NCBI GenBank assembly: GCA_947478535.1
Contig: CANJXD010000221.1
Coordinates: 1-8,835, forward strand
Source of the DNA: Acetobacteraceae bacterium
Lineage (GTDB): Bacteria; Pseudomonadota; Alphaproteobacteria; Acetobacterales; Acetobacteraceae
Direction: 5' to 3'
Length of the DNA: 8,835 nt
A program made the translations under genes and the position numbers. Every line of letters starts with the position of its first letter. The stretch's first letter is position 1. This document shows positions 1-5,429 of the stretch, in pieces. A model generated the notes under the pieces. It worked only from the letters and a program-made list of their open reading frames with translations, ran no database searches and was not told the origin of the DNA.

Positions 1-48
1 GCCGCCCCAACGGGGTGACGGCGCCATGAAGCCTTGCCCATTCATCTA

Positions 49-98
49 GACAACTGGTTGTCACACAACTGTCATGCTGGCATCCTGCCGGCATGACA
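49..98. promoter_or_regulatory. Palindrome cluster / putative GntR-type operator before the acetyltransferase gene
   Basis: Several inverted repeats are packed into 50 bp. GACAAC-TG-GTTGTC (49-62) has perfect 6-bp arms. GTTGT-CAC-ACAAC (57-69) shares one of those half-sites and fits the TNGTNNNACNA pattern typical of FadR/FCD-type GntR regulators. A longer repeat, TGTCATGCTGGC (70-81) against GCCGGCATGACA (87-98), has 12-bp arms with one mismatch and covers the start codon at 93. A weak -35-like TTGTCA lies at 58-63. The repeats are seen directly. That they bind a GntR protein is inference, and no regulator gene is visible in the window. The repeat over the start codon could instead form an mRNA hairpin. 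Confidence 0.5.
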
Positions 99-620
99 CG
101 CCTCCGCGGCAGCCGTGATGCCGATATCCCCGCCATCGCGGCCCTCTACGGCCATTGGGTCACGCATGGCCTGGCGAGTTTCGAGCTTTCCCCGCCGGGG
201 GAGGCGGAGATGGCCGGCCGCCGTGCGGGCATCCTCGCCGCCGGCTACCCCTATCTCGTGGCGGAAGACGCGGCGGGCAGGCTGCTCGGCTATGCCTATG
301 CCAGCGCCTATCGCGCCCGCCCGGCCTATCGCTTCGCGGTGGAGAACAGCATCTACGTCGTCCCCGATGCCGGGCGCGGTGGCACTGGCAGCGCCTTGCT
401 GGCGGCGCTGATCGAGGCCTGCACGGCGCGAGGCTTCCGGCTGATGGTCGCGGTGATCGGCGATAGCGCCAACGCCGCCTCCATCGGGCTGCATCGCAAG
501 GCCGGCTTCGCCCCGGCCGGGATGCTGCCGGCGGTGGGGTGGAAGCATGGCCGCTGGGTGGACAGCGTGCTGATGACGCGCCCGCTGGGCGACGGCGCAT
601 CGAGCGCCCCCGCGCCTTGA
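93..620 (+). CDS. GNAT N-acetyltransferase, phosphinothricin/methionine-sulfone acetyltransferase (Pat/MnaT) type
   Basis: A 175-residue cytosolic acetyltransferase that would move acetyl from acetyl-CoA to the free amino group of a small amine or amino-acid-like compound. The family includes phosphinothricin (bar/pat) and methionine sulfone/sulfoximine acetyltransferases. Visible Pat hallmarks, in order, are TFEL-like SFELSPP (29-35), YAYASAYRARPAYRFAVENSIYV (67-89) with the conserved glutamate E84, the acetyl-CoA loop GRGGTG (94-99), AVIGDSANAASIGLH (120-134) and WKHGRWVDSVLM (150-161). Length is normal for the family. The ATG at 93 is the only common start in the open frame after a stop at 27-29. 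No good Shine-Dalgarno is seen, and the start lies inside an inverted repeat. The stop overlaps the next gene's TTG start, which suggests one operon with the MFS transporter. The substrate cannot be read from sequence. Confidence 0.92.
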   Translation: MTRLRGSRDADIPAIAALYGHWVTHGLASFELSPPGEAEMAGRRAGILAAGYPYLVAEDAAGRLLGYAYASAYRARPAYRFAVENSIYVVPDAGRGGTGSALLAALIEACTARGFRLMVAVIGDSANAASIGLHRKAGFAPAGMLPAVGWKHGRWVDSVLMTRPLGDGASSAPAP

Positions 621-1726
621 CCCGGGACGAAGCGGACAAGGCCTCTCGCGATGCGTCGATCGTGCTGGGGCTCACCCTGCCGGGCGATACGGTGCTGTAT
701 CTTCTGCTGCCGCTGAATGCGGCGGCCTTCGGCGTGAGCCTCGCGGAAGCGGGGGTGCTGCTGGCGGCCAACCGCCTGGTGCGGATCATCGGCTATGGCT
801 GGGTGGCGCGCTTTTATGAGCAGCACGGCCCGCGCCGCGCCTGCCTCATCGCCGTGCTCGGCGCTGCCTGTGCCACAACGGGCTACGCCTTCCTGCCCAG
901 TGTGTGGTGGCTGCTGCCGGCGCGGCTGCTCTGGGGGCTGTCCTTTGCCGCGATGAACATCGCGACGCAGGCACTCGCCACCGCCGAGCCCAGCGGCGCG
1001 GCGCGGCGCAGCGGTGTCTCCCGCGCCATCATCGCGGCGGGGCCGATGGTCATGCTGCTGGTGGGCGCGGCGGTGGCGGAATTCGCCGGGCCGCGCGTGG
1101 TGTTTCTCGGTCTTGGCGCGCTCTCGCTCCTCGCGCTGCCCTTCGCATGGCGGTTGCCGGAAGGGGAGGGGGTGAAGCTCGGCGCCGGCGGTCCCCGCTT
1201 CGCCCTGCCGAAATCGCTCGATGTCTGGTCCTTCGTGCAGGGGTTCAGCCTTGATGGGCTGTTCGTTCTCGGCCTGTCCTTCCTCGCCGCCGCCACCCTG
1301 CCGCAGGGGGCGGCGCTGGCCGCGGGGGCGGCGCTGTCGGCCCGCTACCTCGCGGAGGTGCTGCTCGGCCCGCCGGCGGGGCGGCTCGCGGATCGCTTCG
1401 GCGCGGCGCAGGTGCTGCTGGTGGCGACTCTCGGCTCGGCGCTCGGGCTGGTGGTGGTGGGCGTCGGCTGGCTCTGGGCGGGCAGCCTGCTGGTGGTGGG
1501 GCTGCGCGGGCTGCTGCAACCGCTGCCGGCGCCCGTCGCCGCCGCCCGCGTGCGGCCTGAGGAGCGGGTGGCGGCGCTGGCGCGGATGGCGACCTGGCGG
1601 GATATCGGCGCCGGCCTGGGCCCGCTGGCGGCCGGCGTGCTGCTGCCGCTGGTGCCGGCCGTCGTGCTCTACCTCGGCGCGGCGGCGGTGCTGGTTGTGG
1701 CGTCGCTGGTGGCGCTGCGGAAGTAA
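617..1726 (+). CDS. MFS transporter (probable exporter)
   Basis: A polytopic inner-membrane protein of 369 residues from the TTG at 617. It has many hydrophobic segments and two MFS halves joined by a hydrophilic stretch (LPEGEGVKLGAGGPRF). The cytoplasmic-loop signature appears as GPPAGRLADRFG in the second half and as a degraded form (RLVRIIGYGWVARFYEQHGPRR) in the first. This places it in the major facilitator superfamily, with drug or metabolite efflux the likeliest role. The start is debatable. TTG 617 forms a TTGA overlap with the acetyltransferase stop and leaves a short charged N-tail (TRDEADKASRD) before the first membrane helix. An in-frame GTG at 539 would add 26 residues of alanine/arginine-rich sequence overlapping the upstream gene, and it lacks a spaced ribosome site. 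Translational coupling to the acetyltransferase is inferred. No intrinsic terminator is seen after the stop. Confidence 0.85.
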   Translation: MTRDEADKASRDASIVLGLTLPGDTVLYLLLPLNAAAFGVSLAEAGVLLAANRLVRIIGYGWVARFYEQHGPRRACLIAVLGAACATTGYAFLPSVWWLLPARLLWGLSFAAMNIATQALATAEPSGAARRSGVSRAIIAAGPMVMLLVGAAVAEFAGPRVVFLGLGALSLLALPFAWRLPEGEGVKLGAGGPRFALPKSLDVWSFVQGFSLDGLFVLGLSFLAAATLPQGAALAAGAALSARYLAEVLLGPPAGRLADRFGAAQVLLVATLGSALGLVVVGVGWLWAGSLLVVGLRGLLQPLPAPVAAARVRPEERVAALARMATWRDIGAGLGPLAAGVLLPLVPAVVLYLGAAAVLVVASLVALRK

Positions 1727-1785
1727 GGCGGGCAGCCCACCGCTGGCAGGCCGCGGGAGTGGATCGGTTCCTGAACGTCCGTGCG

Positions 1786-1814
1786 TTGACAGCCTTATCC
1801 AAATGTCCTGACAT
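1786..1814 (+). promoter_or_regulatory. Sigma-70-type promoter of the monooxygenase gene
   Basis: A perfect -35 hexamer TTGACA (1786-1791) is followed after 17 bp by TGACAT (1809-1814), a 3/6 match to TATAAT. The -10 lies inside the palindrome at 1799-1818, an arrangement expected for repression by a bound protein. The TTGACA is striking in this GC-rich sequence. The predicted start would be near 1821, giving a leader of about 30 nt to the GTG at 1850. Confidence 0.6.
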
Positions 1815-1818
1815 TTGG
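1799..1818. promoter_or_regulatory. Palindromic operator upstream of the monooxygenase gene
   Basis: CCAAATGTC-CT-GACATTTGG is a perfect inverted repeat with 9-bp arms and a 2-bp centre. It overlaps the -10 of the promoter at 1786-1814. Its core TGTCCTGACATTT recurs, read on the minus strand, upstream of the Bug-protein gene (4461-4478). Two matching sites at equivalent promoter positions of two different genes argue for one shared transcription factor. The family of that factor is unknown; the centre is one base longer than in usual GntR sites. Confidence 0.7.
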
Positions 1819-1849
1819 CTTGGCGCTGGGGTGCCAAGGGAGTGTGACG

Positions 1850-3181
1850 GTGACGGACCGCAAGATGCGCCTCGGGGCTTCGGTCAAGGGGCTCGGCTAC
1901 CATCCCACCGGTTGGCTCGATCCCGCCATGCCATCCTCCGGGGGCACCAGCCTCTCCCACTACGTCAACATCGCACGCACGCTGGAACGCGGCTGCTTCG
2001 ACATATTCTTCCTCGCCGACCACAACGCCTTCTTCGCCAGCGACCTGCCAAAGGGCGCGCTGGGCCGCGCGGCGGGCGGCGACGACCTGGAACCGATCAC
2101 GCTCCTCGCGGCGCTCAGCGGGCTGACGACCCATATCGGCTTGGTCGCCACCGCCTCCACCACGCTGCACCAGCCCTACCAGTTGGCGCGGCAATTCGGC
2201 TCGCTCGACCATCTCAGCGGCGGCCGCGCGGGCTGGAATGTCGTCACCTCCTCTCGCGACGCGGAGGCGCGCAACTACGGCGAGGACAAGATCCTCGAGA
2301 AATCGCTGCGCTATGAACGCGCGCAGGAGGCGATCGGGGTCTGCGACGGGCTCTGGGATAGTTGGGAGGAGGATGCCTTTCCGCGTGACCGTGCGCGCGG
2401 CATCTTCTTCGACGCGACGAAAATGCATCCCATCAACCACAAGGGGAAGTTCTTCCGCGTCGATGGCCCGCTGACCATGCCGCGCCCGCCGCAGGGAAGG
2501 CCGGTGATCTTCCAGGCCGGCTCCTCCGAGGATGGGATGGATTTCGCCGCCTCCTGCGCCGACGTGATCTACGCGCTGGCAAACGACTTCGAGGAGGCGA
2601 AGAAGACCTACGCGGCGATGAAGGAGCGGGTGCAGAAATTCGGCCGAGCGCCGGATGACATCAAGATCCTGCCCGGCATCCTGCCCGTGGTGGCGGAGAC
2701 GCGGGAGGGCGCGCAGGCGCTGCTGCGCCAGATGCAGAAGGAGCTCGACCCGCTGGTCGGCCTGCAGCGCCTTGGCCGGCATTTCGGCGACCTCTCGCGC
2801 TACGACATCGATGCGCCGCTGCCGCCAGAGGTGAAGTCGATCTCGGGCATCAGCCGCAGCGACCGCTATCTGGCGCAGGCGCGACGCATGAACTGGACGA
2901 TCCGCCAGTTGTTCGAGAATGCGGTGATCAGCGACCAGCACCTGGAAGTGGTAGGCTCGCCCAGCGACGTCGCCGATGTGATGGAGCAGTGGTTCCGCGA
3001 AGGGGCAGCGGATGGCTTCAATGTCCTGCCCGCTAAATCCCCGCGGGACATCCACGCCTTCGTGGAGCTGGTGGTGCCGGAATTGCAGCGCCGCGGCCTG
3101 TTCCGCACGGAATACGAGGCGTCGACGCTGCGCGGCAATCTCGGTCTTCCGGCGGTGCCGTCGCGCCACGCACGGCCGTAG
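1850..3181 (+). CDS. LLM-class FMN-dependent monooxygenase (NtaA/SnaA/DszA/SoxA family)
   Basis: A 443-residue cytosolic flavin monooxygenase of the bacterial-luciferase-like TIM-barrel superfamily. Such enzymes use FMNH2 from a separate flavin reductase and O2 to oxidise organic substrates such as aminopolycarboxylates, sulfonates, dibenzothiophene sulfone or long-chain alkanes. Recognisable family blocks are the N-terminal barrel strand with GYHPTGWLDP, FDIFFLADHNAF, the SGGRAGWNVVTSSRDAEARNYG motif, RYERAQEAIGVCDGLWDSWEEDA, HKGKFFRVDGPLTMPRPPQGRPVIFQAGSSEDGMDFAA, and a C-terminal GFNVLPAKSPRDIHAFVELVVPELQRRG. The length fits the family. The start is GTG 1850, because AAGGGAG (1836-1842) sits 7 nt upstream; a TTG at 1820 is in frame but would lie at the operator. 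The gene has its own promoter and operator. No flavin reductase gene is nearby, so the partner must be encoded elsewhere. The substrate is unknown. Confidence 0.9.
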   Translation: MTDRKMRLGASVKGLGYHPTGWLDPAMPSSGGTSLSHYVNIARTLERGCFDIFFLADHNAFFASDLPKGALGRAAGGDDLEPITLLAALSGLTTHIGLVATASTTLHQPYQLARQFGSLDHLSGGRAGWNVVTSSRDAEARNYGEDKILEKSLRYERAQEAIGVCDGLWDSWEEDAFPRDRARGIFFDATKMHPINHKGKFFRVDGPLTMPRPPQGRPVIFQAGSSEDGMDFAASCADVIYALANDFEEAKKTYAAMKERVQKFGRAPDDIKILPGILPVVAETREGAQALLRQMQKELDPLVGLQRLGRHFGDLSRYDIDAPLPPEVKSISGISRSDRYLAQARRMNWTIRQLFENAVISDQHLEVVGSPSDVADVMEQWFREGAADGFNVLPAKSPRDIHAFVELVVPELQRRGLFRTEYEASTLRGNLGLPAVPSRHARP

Positions 3182-3186
3182 AGCAA

Positions 3187-3388
3187 TATCCGTTCCGACT
3201 GAATCGGTCAGAACGGATTTCCTGCCCTCGATTTCATGCTCTGGACGGCAACGCGTTCGCCTTCGCCCACACATCGCGGCCTGGGCATTTGCAACATGCG
3301 CGATTCAGGCTTTGCGCCTCAAGTCATCGTGCTCTGGAAGCCATTGAATCCAGAGCAGGAAGTTCGTTCAGATGGACCCATCTGAACG
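3187..3388. repeat. Intergenic palindromic repeat element between convergent genes
   Basis: The 238-bp spacer between two convergent genes carries three inverted repeats. They are the 8-bp-arm hairpin at 3188-3218, TGCTCTGGA (3330-3338) against TCCAGAGCA (3349-3357) with perfect 9-bp arms, and CGTTCAGATGG-AC-CCATCTGAACG (3365-3388) with perfect 11-bp arms. The word TGCTCTGGA also occurs at 3238-3246, and the two ends of the spacer look like diverged inverted copies (GGAAGTTCGTTCAG near 3359 against the reverse complement of CAGAACGGATTTCC near 3210). No coding potential is evident. The layout suggests a REP/MITE-like element of the kind common between convergent genes in alphaproteobacteria; that class assignment is from memory. 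Confidence 0.55.
3188..3218 (+). terminator. Hairpin after the monooxygenase gene (possible terminator)
   Basis: ATCCGTTC (3188-3195) pairs perfectly with GAACGGAT (3211-3218). An inner GAC/GTC stem (3197-3199 with 3207-3209) extends the structure, and TT then C follow. It starts a few bases after the monooxygenase stop. The T-run is very short, so it may be part of the intergenic repeat rather than a true Rho-independent terminator. Confidence 0.4.
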
Positions 3389-3419
3389 CCAATGGCTCTG
3401 GCCCGGCGCCTGGCGGGTT

Positions 3420-4424
3420 TTATTCCGGTTCGATCCCCGCGCGACGCACCACCTCGCCCCAGCGCGCGCGCTCCGCGCGTACGTCCTGCTCCATGCTGTC
3501 CGGCGTGCCGCCGACGGGGTCGGCGCCCCAGCTGGTCAGCCGCGCGATCACTTCCGGCTTGCGCAGCGCCTGGTTGAGCGCGGCGTTCATGCGCGCGACG
3601 ATTGGCGCGGGAGTGCCGCGCGGCGCCGAATAGGCGACCCACGCCGCGGCCTCATAACCGGCGATGCCGGCTTCCTGCATCGTCGGCACGTTGGGCAGCG
3701 CGGGCCTGCGGTTGCGCGTGGTAACGGCGAGGGGGATCAACTCGCCCTTCTCGAAATCCTCAAGGAAGCCCGGCATCTGGTCGATCGCCAGGTGGATGTC
3801 CCCGCGCAGCAGATCGGTGCGCAGCGCACCGGCGGCGCGGTACTGCACCATCGTGATGTCGAGCCCACCGGCCAGCGAGCGAAACAACTCTACCGTGAGG
3901 CGTGAGGAATTGCCGGAGGTCGAGAAGTTCAGCGTGCCTGGCCGGGCGCGCGCCAGCGCGACGAATTCTGCCACGCTGCGCGCGGGCACGGTCTTCGGCA
4001 CACTCATCACGTAGGGGATACTGGCGATCATCGCGACCGAGACAAAATCCGCCTCCGGGTCATAGGGCAGGCGTCGCACGACCCAGGGATTGACGGACAT
4101 CACGCCGGGCGCGGTGGCGACGAAGGTGTAGCCATCCCCCGGTGCCTGCGCCGCGGCCTGCATGCCCAGCGCGCCCTGCGCACCGCCGCGATTGTCGATC
4201 ACGATCGGCGCGCCGACCAGCGGCGCGGCATGTTCCGCGGCAAGGCGCGCGATCAGGTCCGTGGCGCCGCCGGCGGCGAAGGGAACGATGACGCGGATGG
4301 GGCGCGACGGCCAGACCGGCTGTGCCGAGGCGGGCGCGGCCAACAGACCGGCCCCCATTGCCGCGCCGAGGATAGGCCGGCGACCAGGCCATGCGGTGGC
4401 GCCACCAGGATTCGTCTCACCCAT
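3420..4424 (-). CDS. Bug-family (TctC-like) tripartite tricarboxylate transporter substrate-binding protein
   Basis: A 334-residue periplasmic receptor that would bind an organic anion (carboxylates, aromatic acids or similar) and pass it to a TctA/TctB-type permease. The N-terminus is a signal peptide with a twin arginine (R15-R16 in GRRPILG), a hydrophobic alanine/glycine/leucine core and an ASA-Q cleavage site after A34, so Tat export is possible. The mature part shows the Bug blocks: WPSRPIRVIVPFAAGGATD, APIVIDNRGGAQGALG, the PGDGYTF stretch, NPWVVRRLPYDPEADF, LNFSTSGNSS, MVQYRAAGALRTDLLRGDI and the LPNVPTMQEAGI motif. The ATG at 4424 has GAGGA about 9 nt upstream. The operator at 4461-4478 links it to the monooxygenase gene. 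No TctA/TctB permease is present, as is usual for the many orphan Bug genes in such genomes. The ligand is unknown. Confidence 0.92.
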   Translation of the reverse strand: MGETNPGGATAWPGRRPILGAAMGAGLLAAPASAQPVWPSRPIRVIVPFAAGGATDLIARLAAEHAAPLVGAPIVIDNRGGAQGALGMQAAAQAPGDGYTFVATAPGVMSVNPWVVRRLPYDPEADFVSVAMIASIPYVMSVPKTVPARSVAEFVALARARPGTLNFSTSGNSSRLTVELFRSLAGGLDITMVQYRAAGALRTDLLRGDIHLAIDQMPGFLEDFEKGELIPLAVTTRNRRPALPNVPTMQEAGIAGYEAAAWVAYSAPRGTPAPIVARMNAALNQALRKPEVIARLTSWGADPVGGTPDSMEQDVRAERARWGEVVRRAGIEPE

Positions 4425-4460
4425 CGCGGTCCGTCCTCGGCCGGCAGAGCCGGTCGCCTC

Positions 4461-4478
4461 GAAATGTCAGGACAATTC
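4461..4478. promoter_or_regulatory. Second copy of the shared operator, upstream of the Bug gene
   Basis: GAAATGTC-AG-GACAATTC is an inverted repeat with 8-bp arms and one mismatch. Read on the minus strand it contains TGTCCTGACATTT, the same 13-base core as the operator at 1799-1818. It overlaps the predicted -10 of the Bug promoter, so a bound protein would block transcription in the same way. Confidence 0.65.
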
Positions 4479-4503
4479 ACGCGGGCGCTTCACTGCTTGT
4501 CAA
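4475..4503 (-). promoter_or_regulatory. Sigma-70-type promoter of the Bug gene
   Basis: On the minus strand a perfect TTGACA (4503-4498) is followed after exactly 17 bp by GTGAAT (4480-4475), a 3/6 match to TATAAT. The operator at 4461-4478 overlaps the -10. The geometry mirrors that of the monooxygenase promoter. Confidence 0.55.
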
Positions 4504-4542
4504 TTCCGTACACCGTTCTGCTTGGGCCCGATGGAACGCGCC

Positions 4543-5235
4543 TCAGCCGGCTTCCGCCAGCAGCGCCCGCAAATCCAGACGCCGGGTCACCATGGCGAGC
4601 CCCCCCGCCGCATCGCGCGGCCAGTCCGCGGGCGCGCGGTCCCAGTACAGTTCGACGCCGTTGCCATCGGGATCGCGCAGATACAGCGCCTCGGACACCC
4701 CGTGGTCGGACGCGCCTTCCAGCGCCGTGCCCGTCTCCACCAGTCGCTTCAGCACGCGGGCCAGAGTGGCCCGGTCCGGATACAGCAGCGCCACGTGATA
4801 CAGCCCGGTGGCACCGACGCCCGGCAGGCGGCCGCCCTCGCTTTCCCAGGTGTTGAGCGCGATGTGGTGGTGATAGCCCCCGGCCGAGAGGAAGGCCGCC
4901 TGGCGGCCGATGCGCTGCGTCTCCCGCAGCCCCAGCACATCCCGCCAGAAGGCGAGGCTGCGGTCGAGGTTGGCCACCTTCAGATGCACATGGCCGATCC
5001 GCAGGCCGAGATCGGCGACGAAATCCGCCTTCAGCGGTATCGGGTCGAAGGGTTGCTCGGGCGCCGAGGGGTCGGGCGGCGACTCCGGCGGCGCGGGATC
5101 GAACGGCGCCTCGGGCGCGGGGTTGAACGGCGCTTCAGGCGCGGGGTTGAAAGGCGCCTCGGGCGCGGGATTGAACGGCGCTTCAGGCATCGGGGTGAAG
5201 GGCTTCTCAGGCACGGCGAGCGTCGCGCTGGACAT
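4543..5235 (-). CDS. VOC-family protein (CatE-like extradiol dioxygenase/glyoxalase fold) with proline-rich repeat N-terminus
   Basis: A 230-residue protein with two parts. Residues 9-67 are a proline-rich tail of octapeptide repeats (PEAPFNPA and variants), with no hydrophobic signal. Residues 79-200 form a vicinal-oxygen-chelate domain resembling Bacillus CatE catechol-2,3-dioxygenase: GHVHLKV, a FW-DVLGL block, GGYHHHIALNTW, GLYHVALLYP and YLRDPDGNGVELYWDR. Likely metal ligands are H82, H147 and E195, the usual 2-His-1-carboxylate set, so an Fe(II)- or Mn-dependent ring-cleaving dioxygenase is possible. A glyoxalase, isomerase or fosfomycin-type role is not excluded. The start is ATG 5235, with AGGAGA about 5 nt upstream; an in-frame ATG at 5292 would add 19 residues but lacks a ribosome site. 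It lies downstream of rpoH's terminator and reads toward the Bug gene with 118 bp between them. A weak -35-like TTGGAC lies at 5292-5287. Confidence 0.85.
   Translation of the reverse strand: MSSATLAVPEKPFTPMPEAPFNPAPEAPFNPAPEAPFNPAPEAPFDPAPPESPPDPSAPEQPFDPIPLKADFVADLGLRIGHVHLKVANLDRSLAFWRDVLGLRETQRIGRQAAFLSAGGYHHHIALNTWESEGGRLPGVGATGLYHVALLYPDRATLARVLKRLVETGTALEGASDHGVSEALYLRDPDGNGVELYWDRAPADWPRDAAGGLAMVTRRLDLRALLAEAG
5089..5208 (-). repeat. 24-bp tandem repeat encoding a PEAPFNPA octapeptide
   Basis: Five in-frame 24-bp units lie at 5089-5112, 5113-5136, 5137-5160, 5161-5184 and 5185-5208. The middle three encode identical PEAPFNPA octapeptides with a few synonymous changes. The unit nearest the start codon (5185-5208) reads PEKPFTPM, and the unit nearest the catalytic domain (5089-5112) reads PEAPFDPA. 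Further degenerate PF-DP units follow toward the domain. The 24-bp period keeps the frame, so copy number can change by slippage without breaking the gene. Confidence 0.9.
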
Positions 5236-5373
5236 GGTGGTCTCCTGCATTCCGTTGCCGGGAGAATGGGTGCGCCGGGATGCCTGGTCCAATGCGGGTC
5301 CACCATGCCGTCCATTCAGCGTGGTGATGAACCGCCCCCGACATCAGCGCGCCCCGCCTCCCGCCCATGAACG

Positions 5374-5405
5374 CAAAACGCCCGGCGGGGTTGCCGCCGG
5401 GCGTT
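5374..5405 (-). terminator. Intrinsic terminator of rpoH
   Basis: AACGCCCGGCGG (5377-5388) pairs perfectly with CCGCCGGGCGTT (5394-5405) around a 5-base loop. On the minus strand the stem is followed by TTTTGCG. It lies 24 bp past the rpoH stop, so it ends the rpoH transcript before the VOC gene. The U-tract is short but the 12-bp GC stem is very strong. Confidence 0.8.
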
Positions 5406-5429
5406 GCAACAAGCGCGGGAGAGGAGCGC

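Noticed and set aside
353..3274. A 973-codon minus-strand open frame
   Set aside because: It is antisense to the acetyltransferase, MFS and monooxygenase genes, all of which have strong family motifs. Its arginine/histidine/glutamine-rich composition is that of a GC-rich shadow frame, and it matches no family.
5089..5208. CRISPR array
   Set aside because: The 24-bp units are directly adjacent with no unique spacers and lie in frame inside a coding sequence, so this is a coding tandem repeat.
5236..5292. ATG 5292 as the start of the VOC protein
   Set aside because: ATG 5235 has AGGAGA at good spacing. The extra 19 residues have no supporting ribosome site.
4162..5370. A 402-codon plus-strand open frame with RRGVERRLGRG repeats
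   Set aside because: It is antisense to the Bug and VOC genes. The apparent protein repeat is only the opposite-strand reading of the 24-bp repeat that encodes PEAPFNPA.
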